NCBI GenBank assembly: GCA_019459325.1
Contig: JAIBFA010000065.1
Span: 22,483-86,482 of the forward strand
Length of the DNA: 64,000 bases
Reading direction: 5' to 3'
DNA from: Thiobacillus sp.
GTDB taxonomy: Bacteria > Pseudomonadota > Gammaproteobacteria > Burkholderiales > Thiobacillaceae
The first letter of the stretch is position 1. Each line of letters starts with the position of its first letter. The notes under the pieces were generated by a model. It was not told the origin of the DNA, did no database searches, and worked only from the letters and a program-made list of their open reading frames with translations. This document shows positions 1 through 10,040 of the stretch, one piece after another. Position numbers and translations under genes: made by a program.

Positions 1-1663
<1,663 letters not shown>

Positions 1664-1676
1664 GTCTCGGTCTTCC

Positions 1677-1895
1677 TCAAACGGGTGGAACAGGTCTCGC
1701 CGCCTGCATGGCCGCGATCAGCGCGCCGATCATCAGCGCATAGTGACCGTGCTTCGGATTGAGTCCAGCCAGCATGGCCGAGGCGATGCTGTCGGGAATC
1801 GCGACCAGCGCCGTGGTCAGCCCTGCCGACAAGTCGGCCTTGAGCGTTGTGGGAGACAGACGCCGCAGGCGGTTCAGCATCGTTCGCTCAGGCAA
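1677..1895 (-). pseudogene. Truncated SulP transporter N-terminus (remnant)
   Basis: A 72-residue open frame that begins like a SulP anion transporter: the stretch LKADLSAGLTTALVAIPDS followed by a short loop and LNPKHGHYALMIGALIAA matches the first membrane segments of the family. A full SulP needs over 500 residues; this one stops after two hydrophobic segments with an unrelated tail. The downstream sequence runs directly into the P-type ATPase gene, so the rest was deleted. With the three intact SulP genes in this window, it indicates a fourth ancestral copy. A translated mini-protein is possible but unlikely to transport anything. Confidence 0.7.
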
Positions 1896-1898
1896 GGC

Positions 1899-2786
1899 TC
1901 AGGGGTTGCAATAGTCGCAACGCCCCGGATCGGCATGTTCCACGCCGGCACGCGCGTGGGTCTCGCGGTGCGCGCACTTGAGACAGCCGTGGATGTCGGC
2001 GCGAATCTCCCGCGTGGGCGCGCCACAGTCGGCACAGGGCAAGCCGCTTAATCGCTCCATCACCTGGAAGCCCGGCGTGCCGCAAGCGGGGCAAAGCGAA
2101 TTCAGTTTGGCCGCGAGGTCCGCGGCGGCCAGGCGGATGACGTCCATGCGGGTGGGATGGGCATGGGCGCGGAGGTCGTTTTCCATAAACACCTGTCCGT
2201 TATCCGCCTGGGCGCGCGCCCGGAGAAAGGCCGCTTCGAGCGCCGCCCAGGTGGCGATGCCTTTTTCGATGCGGGGGTCGTCCTGGCCTTGCAGGCGCAC
2301 CACCAGGTGATGCTCGGGGAATCCGGCCTGGCGGGCGAACTGTCCGGCCTGCTCCCAGTCATCCGTGAGCAGGTGGGCGAACCGTGTCAATTGCTGCGCC
2401 ATGCCCGTCACCTCGATGCCGCGCTCGTCGTCGATGAACACCAGCAGCTCGACGTTCCACGGAAGCATTCCCGCCATCGGGTCCGGCCCGAACGAGCCCT
2501 CGCTCGCCAGCCCCAGCGGCAGGCCGGACAATTCCATGCCGATGCGCGCCTTCTTGCGCGCCGCTTCAAACTGGCTGCCGGCGCGCGGAATATCACGCGT
2601 GAAGGTGCCGAGAAGATCGGTATCGAAGCCGATCGCCAACTCGACCCGGCAGTCCAGCGCGGCCGCCAGCGCCGGCCCGATCACCCGCTCCTTGCCGTGC
2701 TGCGTAAGCAGCGCGATGCGCCGGCCGGAATACGGGCCGGCAACGCGCTCCGTTGGCGCCGATCTGCTCAAGACACGCCTGCCCAT
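1899..2786 (-). CDS. Zinc-ribbon protein of unknown function (DUF6671-like)
   Basis: About 295 residues. The N-terminal two thirds begin with RRIALLTQHGKERVIGPAL and contain TFTRDIPRAGSQFEAARKKA, a pattern I associate with an uncharacterised family (DUF6671, assigned from memory). The C-terminus carries several Cys pairs (CPACG, CADCG, CLKCAH, CDYC), suggesting two zinc ribbons. No signal peptide or membrane segment. The ATG at 2786 overlaps the end of the upstream DedA-like gene by 19 bp, consistent with translational coupling; internal TTG codons are alternatives. Function unknown. Confidence 0.75.
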   Translation of the reverse strand: MGRRVLSRSAPTERVAGPYSGRRIALLTQHGKERVIGPALAAALDCRVELAIGFDTDLLGTFTRDIPRAGSQFEAARKKARIGMELSGLPLGLASEGSFGPDPMAGMLPWNVELLVFIDDERGIEVTGMAQQLTRFAHLLTDDWEQAGQFARQAGFPEHHLVVRLQGQDDPRIEKGIATWAALEAAFLRARAQADNGQVFMENDLRAHAHPTRMDVIRLAAADLAAKLNSLCPACGTPGFQVMERLSGLPCADCGAPTREIRADIHGCLKCAHRETHARAGVEHADPGRCDYCNP

Positions 2787-3358
2787 TCGTAGAGCAGCGC
2801 GCCGATTACGACCACCGCGACGGTCGCCCAGCCAAGGCGGTCGACGGTGCGGTGCAACAGCGCCTCCATGCGCGCGCCGCCCCAGGCCATCAGTCCGGCG
2901 ACGAGGAAGAAACGCGCCCCGCGGCCGATCAGCGAGGCCAGGGTGAAGGGCAATAGCGCCATCGACAGGGCGCCGGCGGCGACGGTGAATACCTTGTAGG
3001 GGATCGGCGAAAAGCCGGCGACGAAGACCGCCCAGAAACCCCAGCGCCCGAACCAGTCCACCGCAGCCTGATAGCTCGCCCAATGGCTGGATTCGCGCAG
3101 CCAGGGCTCGATGGCGTCGAAGGCGTAATGGCCGATCGCATAACCGAGCAGGCCGCCGGCCACCGACGCCAGCGTGGTGATCAGGGCGAAGCGCCAGGCC
3201 CTGGACGGATTGGCAAGGCTCATCGGCGCGAGCATCACGTCCGGCGGGATCGGAAAGAACGACGATTCGGCGAAGCTCATCCCGCCCAGATACCACGACG
3301 CGTGGCGGTGCCGCGACCAGCGCATGGCCCGGGCGTAGAGGGAGGAAAATATCCGCAC
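2768..3358 (-). CDS. DedA/VTT-family membrane protein (YqaA-like)
   Basis: Small inner-membrane protein of about 196 residues. The motif SFAESSFFPIPPDVML near the N-terminus and GFSPIPYKVFTVAAGAL in the middle are the two re-entrant-loop signatures of the DedA/VTT superfamily, in the short YqaA-like arrangement. Related proteins are implicated in lipid scrambling/flipping and envelope homeostasis; the substrate here is unknown. I chose the GTG at 3358, six bases after the upstream TerB/DUF697 stop, because it gives the family-typical start VRIFSSLYARAMRWSRHRHA. Confidence 0.8.
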   Translation of the reverse strand: MRIFSSLYARAMRWSRHRHASWYLGGMSFAESSFFPIPPDVMLAPMSLANPSRAWRFALITTLASVAGGLLGYAIGHYAFDAIEPWLRESSHWASYQAAVDWFGRWGFWAVFVAGFSPIPYKVFTVAAGALSMALLPFTLASLIGRGARFFLVAGLMAWGGARMEALLHRTVDRLGWATVAVVVIGALLYEWAGVS

Positions 3359-3363
3359 GACTT

Positions 3364-4341
3364 TTAAGTCCCGCGCACCATGGCCATGACGCGGCCCATG
3401 TCGAGCGTGCCCGCCTGCTGCCGGATCTGCGGCAGGTATTGCGTCTGCATCTGTTTGGCGGGGCCGAGCAGGTTCTGGAAGCTGTCGCGCAGCACCTGCG
3501 TATTCATCACGCGGCCGCCTGCGTAATAGCGCTTGGCGAGCTGCCCCAGCGCGTAGGTGGTGGCGAAAGAGAAGGCCATGCCGGTGGTGGCACCGCCGAT
3601 ATTGCCGAAGGTCTTGCCGGCAGCCTTGCCGAGCAGGCCACCCAGGAGCTTGCGGCCGAACTGTTCGAGATATTGCGAGGTGAGGCCAACCCCGGCGGCG
3701 GCGATGAATTCCTTGATGTGCCCCTGGTCGAGCTGGACCCCGTGGGCGCGGCCGATGCCGTACACCATCTTGATCTGCAGCGGGATGATGGCCATGGACG
3801 CCCACGACTGCGGCAGCAGTTCCAGCGCGCCGTTCATCAGGGCGTAGTTGAGGATGGACTTGTCCAGCTCCGCTTCGGTCACGTTCGGCTGCGCCGCCAC
3901 CACCGGGCCGGACGCGGCGGCGACAGCGGCGCCTGCCACGACAGCGGGCGCCGCCGCCTCGGACAGTTCGACGATGACGTCGGCCTCGCGCTCGAAGGCA
4001 GCAGCCTGTCCGGCATCGAGCTTCAACAGGGCTTTCAGCTCGTTCAGGAAGCGTTGCTCGGCCTCGCTCTGGCGACCGTCGGCGTCGCACACGCACACCG
4101 CCATTTCATACGCCAACTGGCGCTCGCCGGGGTCTTGCAACGCGGCGGCAGTGGCTTCCAGACTGATGCGCTTGAGCAGCACGTCCTGGTAGAGGCGCGA
4201 GAGATCGGCCGCACCCGCTTCGCCTCCCAGAGACTCGGCAATACGGCGAATCTCTTCGCGCTCGCGGTCGTGCTTGGCGCCGTCGGCGAAGGCGGCATAC
4301 AGGGCGATGGTCAGGATGGATTTCTGCTGTTCAGGGTTCAT
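3364..4341 (-). CDS. TerB-like plus DUF697 domain protein
   Basis: 325 residues in two parts. Residues about 1-120 resemble TerB (an acidic helical bundle, FADGAKHDREREEIRRIAE, of the tellurite-resistance TerB fold). After an Ala-rich linker, residues about 165-310 are a DUF697-type domain with hydrophobic helices (MAIIPLQIKMVYGIGRAHG; Gly-rich GKAAGKTFGNIGGATTGMA). Such proteins are predicted to be membrane-associated stress proteins with no proven activity. It sits in a minus-strand run with TerC, which fits the known tendency of TerB-like and TerC-like proteins to cluster. Starts with ATG at 4341. Confidence 0.8.
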   Translation of the reverse strand: MNPEQQKSILTIALYAAFADGAKHDREREEIRRIAESLGGEAGAADLSRLYQDVLLKRISLEATAAALQDPGERQLAYEMAVCVCDADGRQSEAEQRFLNELKALLKLDAGQAAAFEREADVIVELSEAAAPAVVAGAAVAAASGPVVAAQPNVTEAELDKSILNYALMNGALELLPQSWASMAIIPLQIKMVYGIGRAHGVQLDQGHIKEFIAAAGVGLTSQYLEQFGRKLLGGLLGKAAGKTFGNIGGATTGMAFSFATTYALGQLAKRYYAGGRVMNTQVLRDSFQNLLGPAKQMQTQYLPQIRQQAGTLDMGRVMAMVRGT

Positions 4342-4357
4342 GGCCTACTCCGAAAGT

Positions 4358-5044
4358 TCAATATCTGAGTGCCTCGGCGAGCTTCAATCCGGCAAGTTCG
4401 CGGATCGAGCGCGCCAGGTAGTACAAGACCGCCATCATGATCAGCATCGAGGGCAGCGCGATCATGGGATAACTCAGCAGGGTCAGGCGCCCCAGTTCCT
4501 CGTTGAAGGCGGGGGTGCCGGCCGGGCTTACGACGATCCAGGTCGCCAGAAAATAATTCATCGCCGCGGAGAAGAAGAAGGAGCCGCCCAGCATCCAGGT
4601 GGCGGCCTGCAGACGGGTTTCGAAGGCGTCGCCGTTGCCGCGCTGGCCCAGGCTCTGCTGTATCCGCTCGACGTTCATCAACGCCGGGCTGAACAGCAGT
4701 ACCCGCACCAGAGGGGTGCGGGTGTGGGCGGAAACAGCCACGGCCAGACCGATCAGGCCCGGGATGGCCGCTTCCTTGATGGCCAGCCATTGCGTATCCA
4801 GTTGCAGCAGGCCGATGCCGCCGGTGAGCAGAATGCTGATCAGGCCCAGCGCGGCGAACAGGTTGAGCTTGCGTCGCGCGAGAAAATCCCGCGCGCCCCA
4901 GAACAGCGGGAAGGCCAGCGCCAGCAGCAGCGCTCTGACGGCGCCCAGATCCTCCGGGCCGGAAAGCTTCATCAGGATCAGCGAGGGAACGATCAGGGTG
5001 ACCGCGAGTTCGATCAGCGGACTGGGTTTGGCGGTGTCGGTCAT
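4358..5044 (-). CDS. VC0807-like integral membrane protein
   Basis: 228-residue hydrophobic protein with roughly six membrane segments (for example ELAVTLIVPSLILMKL, FAALGLISILLTGGIGLLQL). The pattern of paired helices and the conserved loop RRKLNLFAALGLISILLTGG match the uncharacterised VC0807 family. No catalytic motif is visible. Ends 17 bp before the TerB/DUF697 gene and follows the rhodanese gene by 10 bp, so it is probably co-transcribed with them. Function unknown. Confidence 0.65.
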   Translation of the reverse strand: MTDTAKPSPLIELAVTLIVPSLILMKLSGPEDLGAVRALLLALAFPLFWGARDFLARRKLNLFAALGLISILLTGGIGLLQLDTQWLAIKEAAIPGLIGLAVAVSAHTRTPLVRVLLFSPALMNVERIQQSLGQRGNGDAFETRLQAATWMLGGSFFFSAAMNYFLATWIVVSPAGTPAFNEELGRLTLLSYPMIALPSMLIMMAVLYYLARSIRELAGLKLAEALRY

Positions 5045-5054
5045 GGTTTGCGTC

Positions 5055-5465
5055 TCAGTTCTTGACCACAGGGTTATTCCCGGCGATCCAGCCGGTGATG
5101 CCGTGGCGCACGTTGTATACCTGCGTATAGCCCTGTTTTCCCATCAACTCGCGCGCCAGCTTGTCGGTGCGGCTGCCGGTGCGGCAGATGCGGACGACCG
5201 GATCGTGCTTGCCCACTTCGGCGGTAAAGCGCGGCAGGAATTCCGGATTCGGCCGCCCGCCCGCATCCACGAAAGTCAGCTTGCGGCTGCCCTCCACCAC
5301 GCCGGTCGATCGCCATTCCTCCGGCCGGCGGATGTCGTAGATCGGCACGCCTTGCGCCAGCAACGCCTTCAACTGGTCGTTGTCGGCGTTGCTGTAGGGC
5401 GGCTCGGCGCAGCCGCTGAGGGCGGCCGCGAGCAGCACGACACCGAGCAAACGCGGAAGCATCAC
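5055..5465 (-). CDS. Rhodanese-domain lipoprotein
   Basis: 136 residues with a lipoprotein signal peptide (hydrophobic stretch ending in a LSGC lipobox) and a single rhodanese domain. The active-site loop reads ICRTGSRT, with the catalytic Cys in the expected place, and YDIRRPEEW is the typical CH2A-like motif. It would sit in the periplasm attached to a membrane and bind or transfer sulfane sulfur, plausible in a sulfur oxidiser. The ATGATG start overlaps the stop of terC by 4 bp, indicating tight coupling. Confidence 0.85.
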   Translation of the reverse strand: MMLPRLLGVVLLAAALSGCAEPPYSNADNDQLKALLAQGVPIYDIRRPEEWRSTGVVEGSRKLTFVDAGGRPNPEFLPRFTAEVGKHDPVVRICRTGSRTDKLARELMGKQGYTQVYNVRHGITGWIAGNNPVVKN

Positions 5466-6430
5466 GCCGCCTTCTTGCGCGTGGCGATCAGGCTGGCGAC
5501 TACGCTCGATCCGATCAGCACGGCGACGATGGCCAGCGAAGCCTGCACCGGCACGTGATACCAGGGTGCGATCAGCATCTTGGCGCCGATGAAGGTGAGC
5601 ACCATGGCCAGGCCGTATTTCAGCAGGTGGAAGCGGTCCGCCACATCGGCCAGCAGGAAATACAGCGCGCGCAGGCCCATGATGGCGAAGATGTTGGAGG
5701 TAAAGACGATGAACGGGTCGGTGGTGATGGCGAAGATGGCCGGAATGGAATCCACCGCGAACACCAGGTCGGTGACCTCGATCAGGATCAGCACCAGGAA
5801 CAGCGGCGTGAAATAGCGCACACCGTCCTTCATCACGGTGAATTTCTCGCCGTGATTGCCTTCGCTAATGCGCAGATGTTTGCGCGCGAATTTCAGCACC
5901 GGGTTCTGTTCCAAATCAGGGGTCTTTTCTGCCATGACCAGCATGCGCATGCCGGTGACAACCAGGAAGGCGCCGAAGATATAGAGCACCCAGGAATACT
6001 CCCGCACCACCCAGGCGCCGGCCAGGATCATGATCGCGCGCATGACGATGGCGCCCAGCACGCCGTAGATCAGCACCCTACGCTGGAATTCAGGGGCAAC
6101 GTGGAAGGCGGTAAAGATCAGCAGGAAAACAAACACGTTATCCACCGACAGCGACTTCTCGATCAGATAGCCGGTGAAGAATTCCAGCGCCTTGCGGTCG
6201 GCGATCTCCGCCCCCACCGTGCCGTTCAAATACCACCACAGGCCGGCGTTGAACACGAGCGCCAGCGAAAACCAGGCCAGCGACCAAAGCGCGGCTTCCT
6301 TGACGCTGACCTTGTGCGCCTTCCTGCCGCCGAACACGAACAGGTCGAGCGCCAGCATGACCAGCACGAAGGCGATGAAGGCGGCCCACATCCAGGGTTC
6401 GCCGATTGAGATTGCATTATTCGTGTTCAT
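5462..6430 (-). CDS. TerC/Alx family membrane protein
   Basis: 322-residue integral membrane protein of the TerC/Alx family, whose members are linked to metal (often manganese) export and tellurite resistance. The family signatures ALEFFTGYLIEKSLSVDNVFVFLL and EVTDLVFAVDSIPAIFAIT, with their membrane acidic residues, are intact. About nine membrane segments. A degenerate copy of its own N-terminus lies immediately upstream (6450-6579). I did not find a convincing manganese riboswitch in the short leader. Confidence 0.9.
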   Translation of the reverse strand: MNTNNAISIGEPWMWAAFIAFVLVMLALDLFVFGGRKAHKVSVKEAALWSLAWFSLALVFNAGLWWYLNGTVGAEIADRKALEFFTGYLIEKSLSVDNVFVFLLIFTAFHVAPEFQRRVLIYGVLGAIVMRAIMILAGAWVVREYSWVLYIFGAFLVVTGMRMLVMAEKTPDLEQNPVLKFARKHLRISEGNHGEKFTVMKDGVRYFTPLFLVLILIEVTDLVFAVDSIPAIFAITTDPFIVFTSNIFAIMGLRALYFLLADVADRFHLLKYGLAMVLTFIGAKMLIAPWYHVPVQASLAIVAVLIGSSVVASLIATRKKAA

Positions 6431-6449
6431 ATCGAGTTTCGGTTGTCAT

Positions 6450-6579
6450 TCATTGCCAGCAACCAGAGCGCGGCGTCTTTGACGCCGACCAGGATCAGGC
6501 CGACGGCCAGCATCACAACAACAAAGGTGATGCTGGCTGCCTACATCCAGGGTTCGCCGATATTCAGGGCAGCACCCAT
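6450..6579 (-). pseudogene. Degenerate TerC N-terminal fragment
   Basis: Translating the minus strand from the ATG at 6579 gives MGAALNIGEPWM, a stop codon, then AASITFVVVMLAVGLILVG, and later KDAALWLLA. This aligns with the intact neighbouring TerC N-terminus (ISIGEPWMWAAFIAFVLVMLALDL and KEAALWSLA). A Trp codon has become TAG and an internal block is missing. It is therefore a partial duplication of terC that has decayed between htpX and terC. Confidence 0.75.
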
Positions 6580-6596
6580 CTTCAGCCCAGCTGAGC

Positions 6597-7472
6597 TTAT
6601 TGCACTGCGCGCAGAGCGGCGATGCGCTCTTCCAGCGGCGGGTGCGTCATGAACAGGCGCTTGAGGCCGTGGGCGCCGCCGCCGGCGATGCCGAACGCCG
6701 CCATCTTCTCCGGCAGCGGTGCCGGATGCAGGCTGTTGAGACGCTCCAGCGCAGCGATCATCGCACCTTTGCCGGCCAGGCTTGCACCGCCCCGGTCGGC
6801 GCGGAATTCGCGCTGACGCGAGAACCACATGACGATGATCGACGCCAGGATGCCCAGCACCAGTTCGGCCACGATCATGGTGACGAAGAACGCCGGGCCG
6901 TGGCCGTTTTCGTTTTTGAACACGACGCGGTCGACGGTATGGCCGATGACGCGCGACAGGAACATCACGAAGGTGTTGACCACGCCCTGGATCAGCGCCA
7001 GCGTAACCATGTCGCCGTTGGCGACGTGGGCGATTTCATGGCCGATCACCGCCTCGGCTTCCTGCCGCGTCATGGTGTTCAGGAGGCCGGCCGACACCGC
7101 GACCAGCGCGTTGTTCTTGTTCATGCCGGTGGCGAAGGCATTGGCCTCGGGCGAGGGGAATATCCCGACTTCGGGCATGCCGATGCCGGCGTCGGCCGCG
7201 TATTTCTTCACGGTCTCGACCAGCCAGAACTCGGTCGAATTGGACGGTGTCTCGATCACCTGCACGCCCATCGACTTCTTCGCCATCCACTTAGAAATGG
7301 CGAGCGAAATCAGCGAGCCGCCGAAGCCCATCACCGCGGCAAAAATCAGCAGCGAGGTCAGGTTCAGCCCCTGCGCGGTGAGATAGGGCTCGACGCCCAG
7401 AACGCGCATGGTGATCGACAGCACCAGCACGATGGCCATGTTGGTGGCAAGGAACAGAACAATGCGTTTCAT
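6597..7472 (-). CDS. htpX: HtpX family membrane zinc metalloprotease
   Basis: Inner-membrane M48-family protease for quality control of membrane proteins. Two N-terminal membrane segments are followed by the zinc motif HEIAH (in [14 protein letters not shown]), two further hydrophobic segments and the third-ligand region FRADRGGA. Length, about 291 residues, is normal. I chose the ATG at 7472 because GGAG lies six bases upstream; the in-frame ATG at 7496 has no comparable site. In other proteobacteria htpX responds to heat or envelope stress; no heat-shock promoter was recognised here. Confidence 0.92.
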   Translation of the reverse strand: MKRIVLFLATNMAIVLVLSITMRVLGVEPYLTAQGLNLTSLLIFAAVMGFGGSLISLAISKWMAKKSMGVQVIETPSNSTEFWLVETVKKYAADAGIGMPEVGIFPSPEANAFATGMNKNNALVAVSAGLLNTMTRQEAEAVIGHEIAHVANGDMVTLALIQGVVNTFVMFLSRVIGHTVDRVVFKNENGHGPAFFVTMIVAELVLGILASIIVMWFSRQREFRADRGGASLAGKGAMIAALERLNSLHPAPLPEKMAAFGIAGGGAHGLKRLFMTHPPLEERIAALRAVQ

Positions 7473-7595
7473 GATGTTCTCCAGAATGAAGGACAAAGCC
7501 TTTTAACAAACAGGTGACAGGATACAGACAGCAACACACCAATAAAATTCGATTTTTATACTGCTATTGTTCGGTTTTAACGATCTGATTCGGCC

Positions 7596-8501
7596 ATGCT
7601 CAATTACAAGCACTTGCACTATTTCCGGACCGTGGCCAAAACCGGCGCCATCAACCGAGCTGCCGAGAAGCTGCACCTGACACCGCAGACGCTGTCCGGC
7701 CAGATCAGCATACTGGAAGACCGCCTGGGGGTGGCGCTGTTCCGCCGCAGCGGCCGACGGCTCGAGCTGACCGATGCCGGGCGCACTGCCCTGACCTACG
7801 CCGACGAAATTTTCCATGTCGGCGCCGAGCTCGAGGAGGCCCTGCACAACCGCTCCGCCGCGCGCGTCCATCCATTCCGGGTCGGCATCGCCGACGTCGT
7901 GCCCAAAGTGATCGCCTACCAGCTGCTGGCGCCCGCACTGACGCTGGCTGAGCCGGTCAAGCTGGTGTGCCGGGAAGACCGGCTGGAGCAGCTCGCCGCC
8001 GACCTCGCCGTCCACCGGCTCGACATGGTGCTGGCCGATCGCCCGCTGCCGTCCAGCATGGACATCAAGGGCTACAGCCACCCGCTGGGAGAATGCGGCA
8101 TCGCCTTTCTGGCGGCGCGCGCGGTCGCCGAGACCCTGGAGCCGGACTTTCCTGCCAACCTGCACGGCGCCCCGCTGCTGATCCCGGGTGCGGACAGTGC
8201 ACTGCATGCGCCACTGGTGCGCTGGCTGGAGCGCCGCGGCATCCAGCCCACCGTCGTCGGCGAGTTCGACGACAGCGCACTGATGAGCGCCTTCGGCCAG
8301 GCGGGCGCCGGCGTGTTTCCGGTGCCGCTGACCACGGCACAGGAGGTGATGCGGCAGTACGAAGTGGTCGAGCTGGGGCAGACGCTGGAGATCCGCGAAC
8401 GCTTCTTTGCCATTTCGGTGGAGCGGCGGCTGAGCCATCCGGCGGTGGTGGCGGTCAGCGAGGCGGCGCGGCGGCGCTTTCAGCCGCAGGACGCGGGCTG
8501 A
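7596..8501 (+). CDS. nhaR: NhaR-like LysR family regulator
   Basis: 301-residue LysR-type regulator. The N-terminal helix-turn-helix (LNYKHLHYFRTVAKTGAI, then AAEKLHLTPQTLSGQIS) is distinctive for NhaR, which activates the Na+/H+ antiporter gene nhaA in E. coli. A substrate-binding domain follows from about residue 90. No nhaA gene is adjacent, so the target is unknown. It diverges from htpX across an AT-rich 123-bp gap that must hold both promoters. Confidence 0.82.
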   Translation: MLNYKHLHYFRTVAKTGAINRAAEKLHLTPQTLSGQISILEDRLGVALFRRSGRRLELTDAGRTALTYADEIFHVGAELEEALHNRSAARVHPFRVGIADVVPKVIAYQLLAPALTLAEPVKLVCREDRLEQLAADLAVHRLDMVLADRPLPSSMDIKGYSHPLGECGIAFLAARAVAETLEPDFPANLHGAPLLIPGADSALHAPLVRWLERRGIQPTVVGEFDDSALMSAFGQAGAGVFPVPLTTAQEVMRQYEVVELGQTLEIRERFFAISVERRLSHPAVVAVSEAARRRFQPQDAG

Positions 8502-8514
8502 CCCCCTGATGTAT

Positions 8515-9006
8515 TCAGACGGGTTTCTCGTCCAGCCAGCGCACCGCCTCGGCCGGCGTCATCACCCTGAAATGGGGCTCACAGCGCCGGCGCAGCTTGA
8601 GCACCGCGCGGTCCTTGCTGACCAGGCCCTGCGCGCGGACCGCAGCGGCCAGCTCGATGAACTTCTGGTCGTCGGGGTCGCTGCAACGCGGCATACGACT
8701 CCACACGGGCTCCAGCCCGTCGTGGATCGGAGTCCCCTTGGGGGGCAGACCGGTGTCCGCACCGGCGGAGTGCGCTTTTACCGACACGGCCTGATAGCGC
8801 GCGACCAGCGCCGCCTGTTGGGTTGGATCCAAAGAAAATTCGGGGTACGCGAGCACGCGGCGCCACTCGTCCAGCGTGGTGTCCGCCGTCACGCAGCGTA
8901 CGCGCCCCGCTTCCAGCGCGTGTCGCAAGGGCCGGGCCTTTGCGTCGTCGAAATAGAGAAGATCGAGCACGACGTTGGTGTCGAGCACCAGCACGGACCT
9001 ATTCAA
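8515..9006 (-). CDS. PIN-domain protein, putative ribonuclease
   Basis: 163 residues. VLVLDTNVVLDLL provides the first acidic residue of a PIN nuclease, SDPDDQKFIELA the central ones and LVSKDRAVLK the last, so the metal site appears complete. It belongs to the group annotated as putative PIN-family toxin, but no antitoxin gene precedes it. Instead its start overlaps the stop of a thioredoxin gene by 8 bp. It may be a housekeeping RNase rather than a toxin. Confidence 0.75.
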   Translation of the reverse strand: MNRSVLVLDTNVVLDLLYFDDAKARPLRHALEAGRVRCVTADTTLDEWRRVLAYPEFSLDPTQQAALVARYQAVSVKAHSAGADTGLPPKGTPIHDGLEPVWSRMPRCSDPDDQKFIELAAAVRAQGLVSKDRAVLKLRRRCEPHFRVMTPAEAVRWLDEKPV

Positions 9007-9370
9007 TATCGGTGTGCTCGGCGATGAATTCGCGCACCCAATGCTCCGGCTTGGCGCTGGAAAACCGGCCGACGATCTCGCCCTTGACGAACAGCAGCAC
9101 GGTGGGAAAACCGCGCAGGCCGTAGCGCCCGGCGAGCTTCATGTTGGCGCCTTCGTCGACCTCGACCTTGGCCATGTGGAGTTTGCCGGCGTGATGCGCG
9201 ATGACGCGCTCCAGCACCGGCGTCAGCGCGCGGCAGGGCGGGCACCAGTCGGCCCAGAAATCGACCAGGATGGGCAGCGCGTGCGAGGCCTCGATGACGT
9301 CGCGGTCGAAGTGTTCCAGATGGGTATCGAAAATCAGGTCCGGGGCGGGGGCGGCGTGGAGATGGGTCAT
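8999..9370 (-). CDS. Thioredoxin-like protein
   Basis: About 123 residues with the redox motif WCPPC (in DFWADWCPPCRALTPVLE) and the cis-proline loop RGFPTVLLF. The active site has Pro-Pro in place of Gly-Pro between the cysteines. A cytoplasmic protein with no signal peptide. The start at 9370 gives MTHLHAAP; an upstream ATG at 9418 in frame would add 16 residues but lies outside the usual thioredoxin length. Overlaps the PIN gene by 8 bp. Confidence 0.85.
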   Translation of the reverse strand: MTHLHAAPAPDLIFDTHLEHFDRDVIEASHALPILVDFWADWCPPCRALTPVLERVIAHHAGKLHMAKVEVDEGANMKLAGRYGLRGFPTVLLFVKGEIVGRFSSAKPEHWVREFIAEHTDIE

Positions 9371-9523
9371 GGCGTGGGATCGGTAGGGTCGTTGCAACTC
9401 GAAGTCAATGAGCGCCATTTTGCCTCAAGGGCCGGCCATTTCCGCCTGCACTCACCGCGCGAACCCATAGCCCTGCGTAAAAACTGCTTCACCCAGGAGG
9501 CGAAGGGCTGTTATTTTTACGCC

Positions 9524-9934
9524 ATGGAAGAACGCTTTTATCGCGAGCAGGAAATTGCGCGGCTGCCGGACTTTCTTCCCGCCGCCACCTACAACCTTGC
9601 CCACACCCTGCTGGCGCGTGCCGGTCAATGCCTGTTCGTGCCGATCCGCAACCTGCAGTACATGGCGGTACTGGATGCCGAAGAATTCATTTTCGTCGAC
9701 AGCCAGAACAAGGCTTGGGTCGAACTGGCGTGGCAGCACTTCCGTCCGCAGGCGCGCAGCGCACTCGACGAACGGGTGCCGTACGAAGTGGTGCACTACG
9801 CCCCGCAAGCCGCGGAAACCATGAAGCGCCTGCCGGGCGAGTTTCACAAGGCACTGCTGGTGCTCGCCGAGCGCGACCTGCCGCAGCAGGATGCGCACGT
9901 GCTGCCGCTGGTGCGCCCGCCTCGCCCGGAATGA
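9524..9934 (+). CDS. Conserved hypothetical protein
   Basis: 136 residues, start ATG 9524 preceded by an AGGAGG-like site about 25 bases upstream and a weaker purine run close to the start. The sequence contains CLFVPIRNLQYMAVLDAEEFIFVD and a C-terminal LPLVRPPRPE. It has no signal peptide, membrane segment or recognisable catalytic motif. It looks like a small soluble protein; I do not recognise a function. Confidence 0.6.
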   Translation: MEERFYREQEIARLPDFLPAATYNLAHTLLARAGQCLFVPIRNLQYMAVLDAEEFIFVDSQNKAWVELAWQHFRPQARSALDERVPYEVVHYAPQAAETMKRLPGEFHKALLVLAERDLPQQDAHVLPLVRPPRPE

Positions 9935-10040
9935 GGACGGAGCGCCGGTCAGCTGCGCCTCCGGCCCTCCCCGACTGGACGCCGACGGCGCCGCGGTGTT
10001 AAAAGGCCTGCATGCGCCCCTCCCTTCCCCGCTGCCTGCC

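Noticed and set aside
8515..9006. PIN protein as a toxin of a toxin-antitoxin pair
   Set aside because: The adjacent upstream gene is a thioredoxin; no antitoxin-like gene is present.
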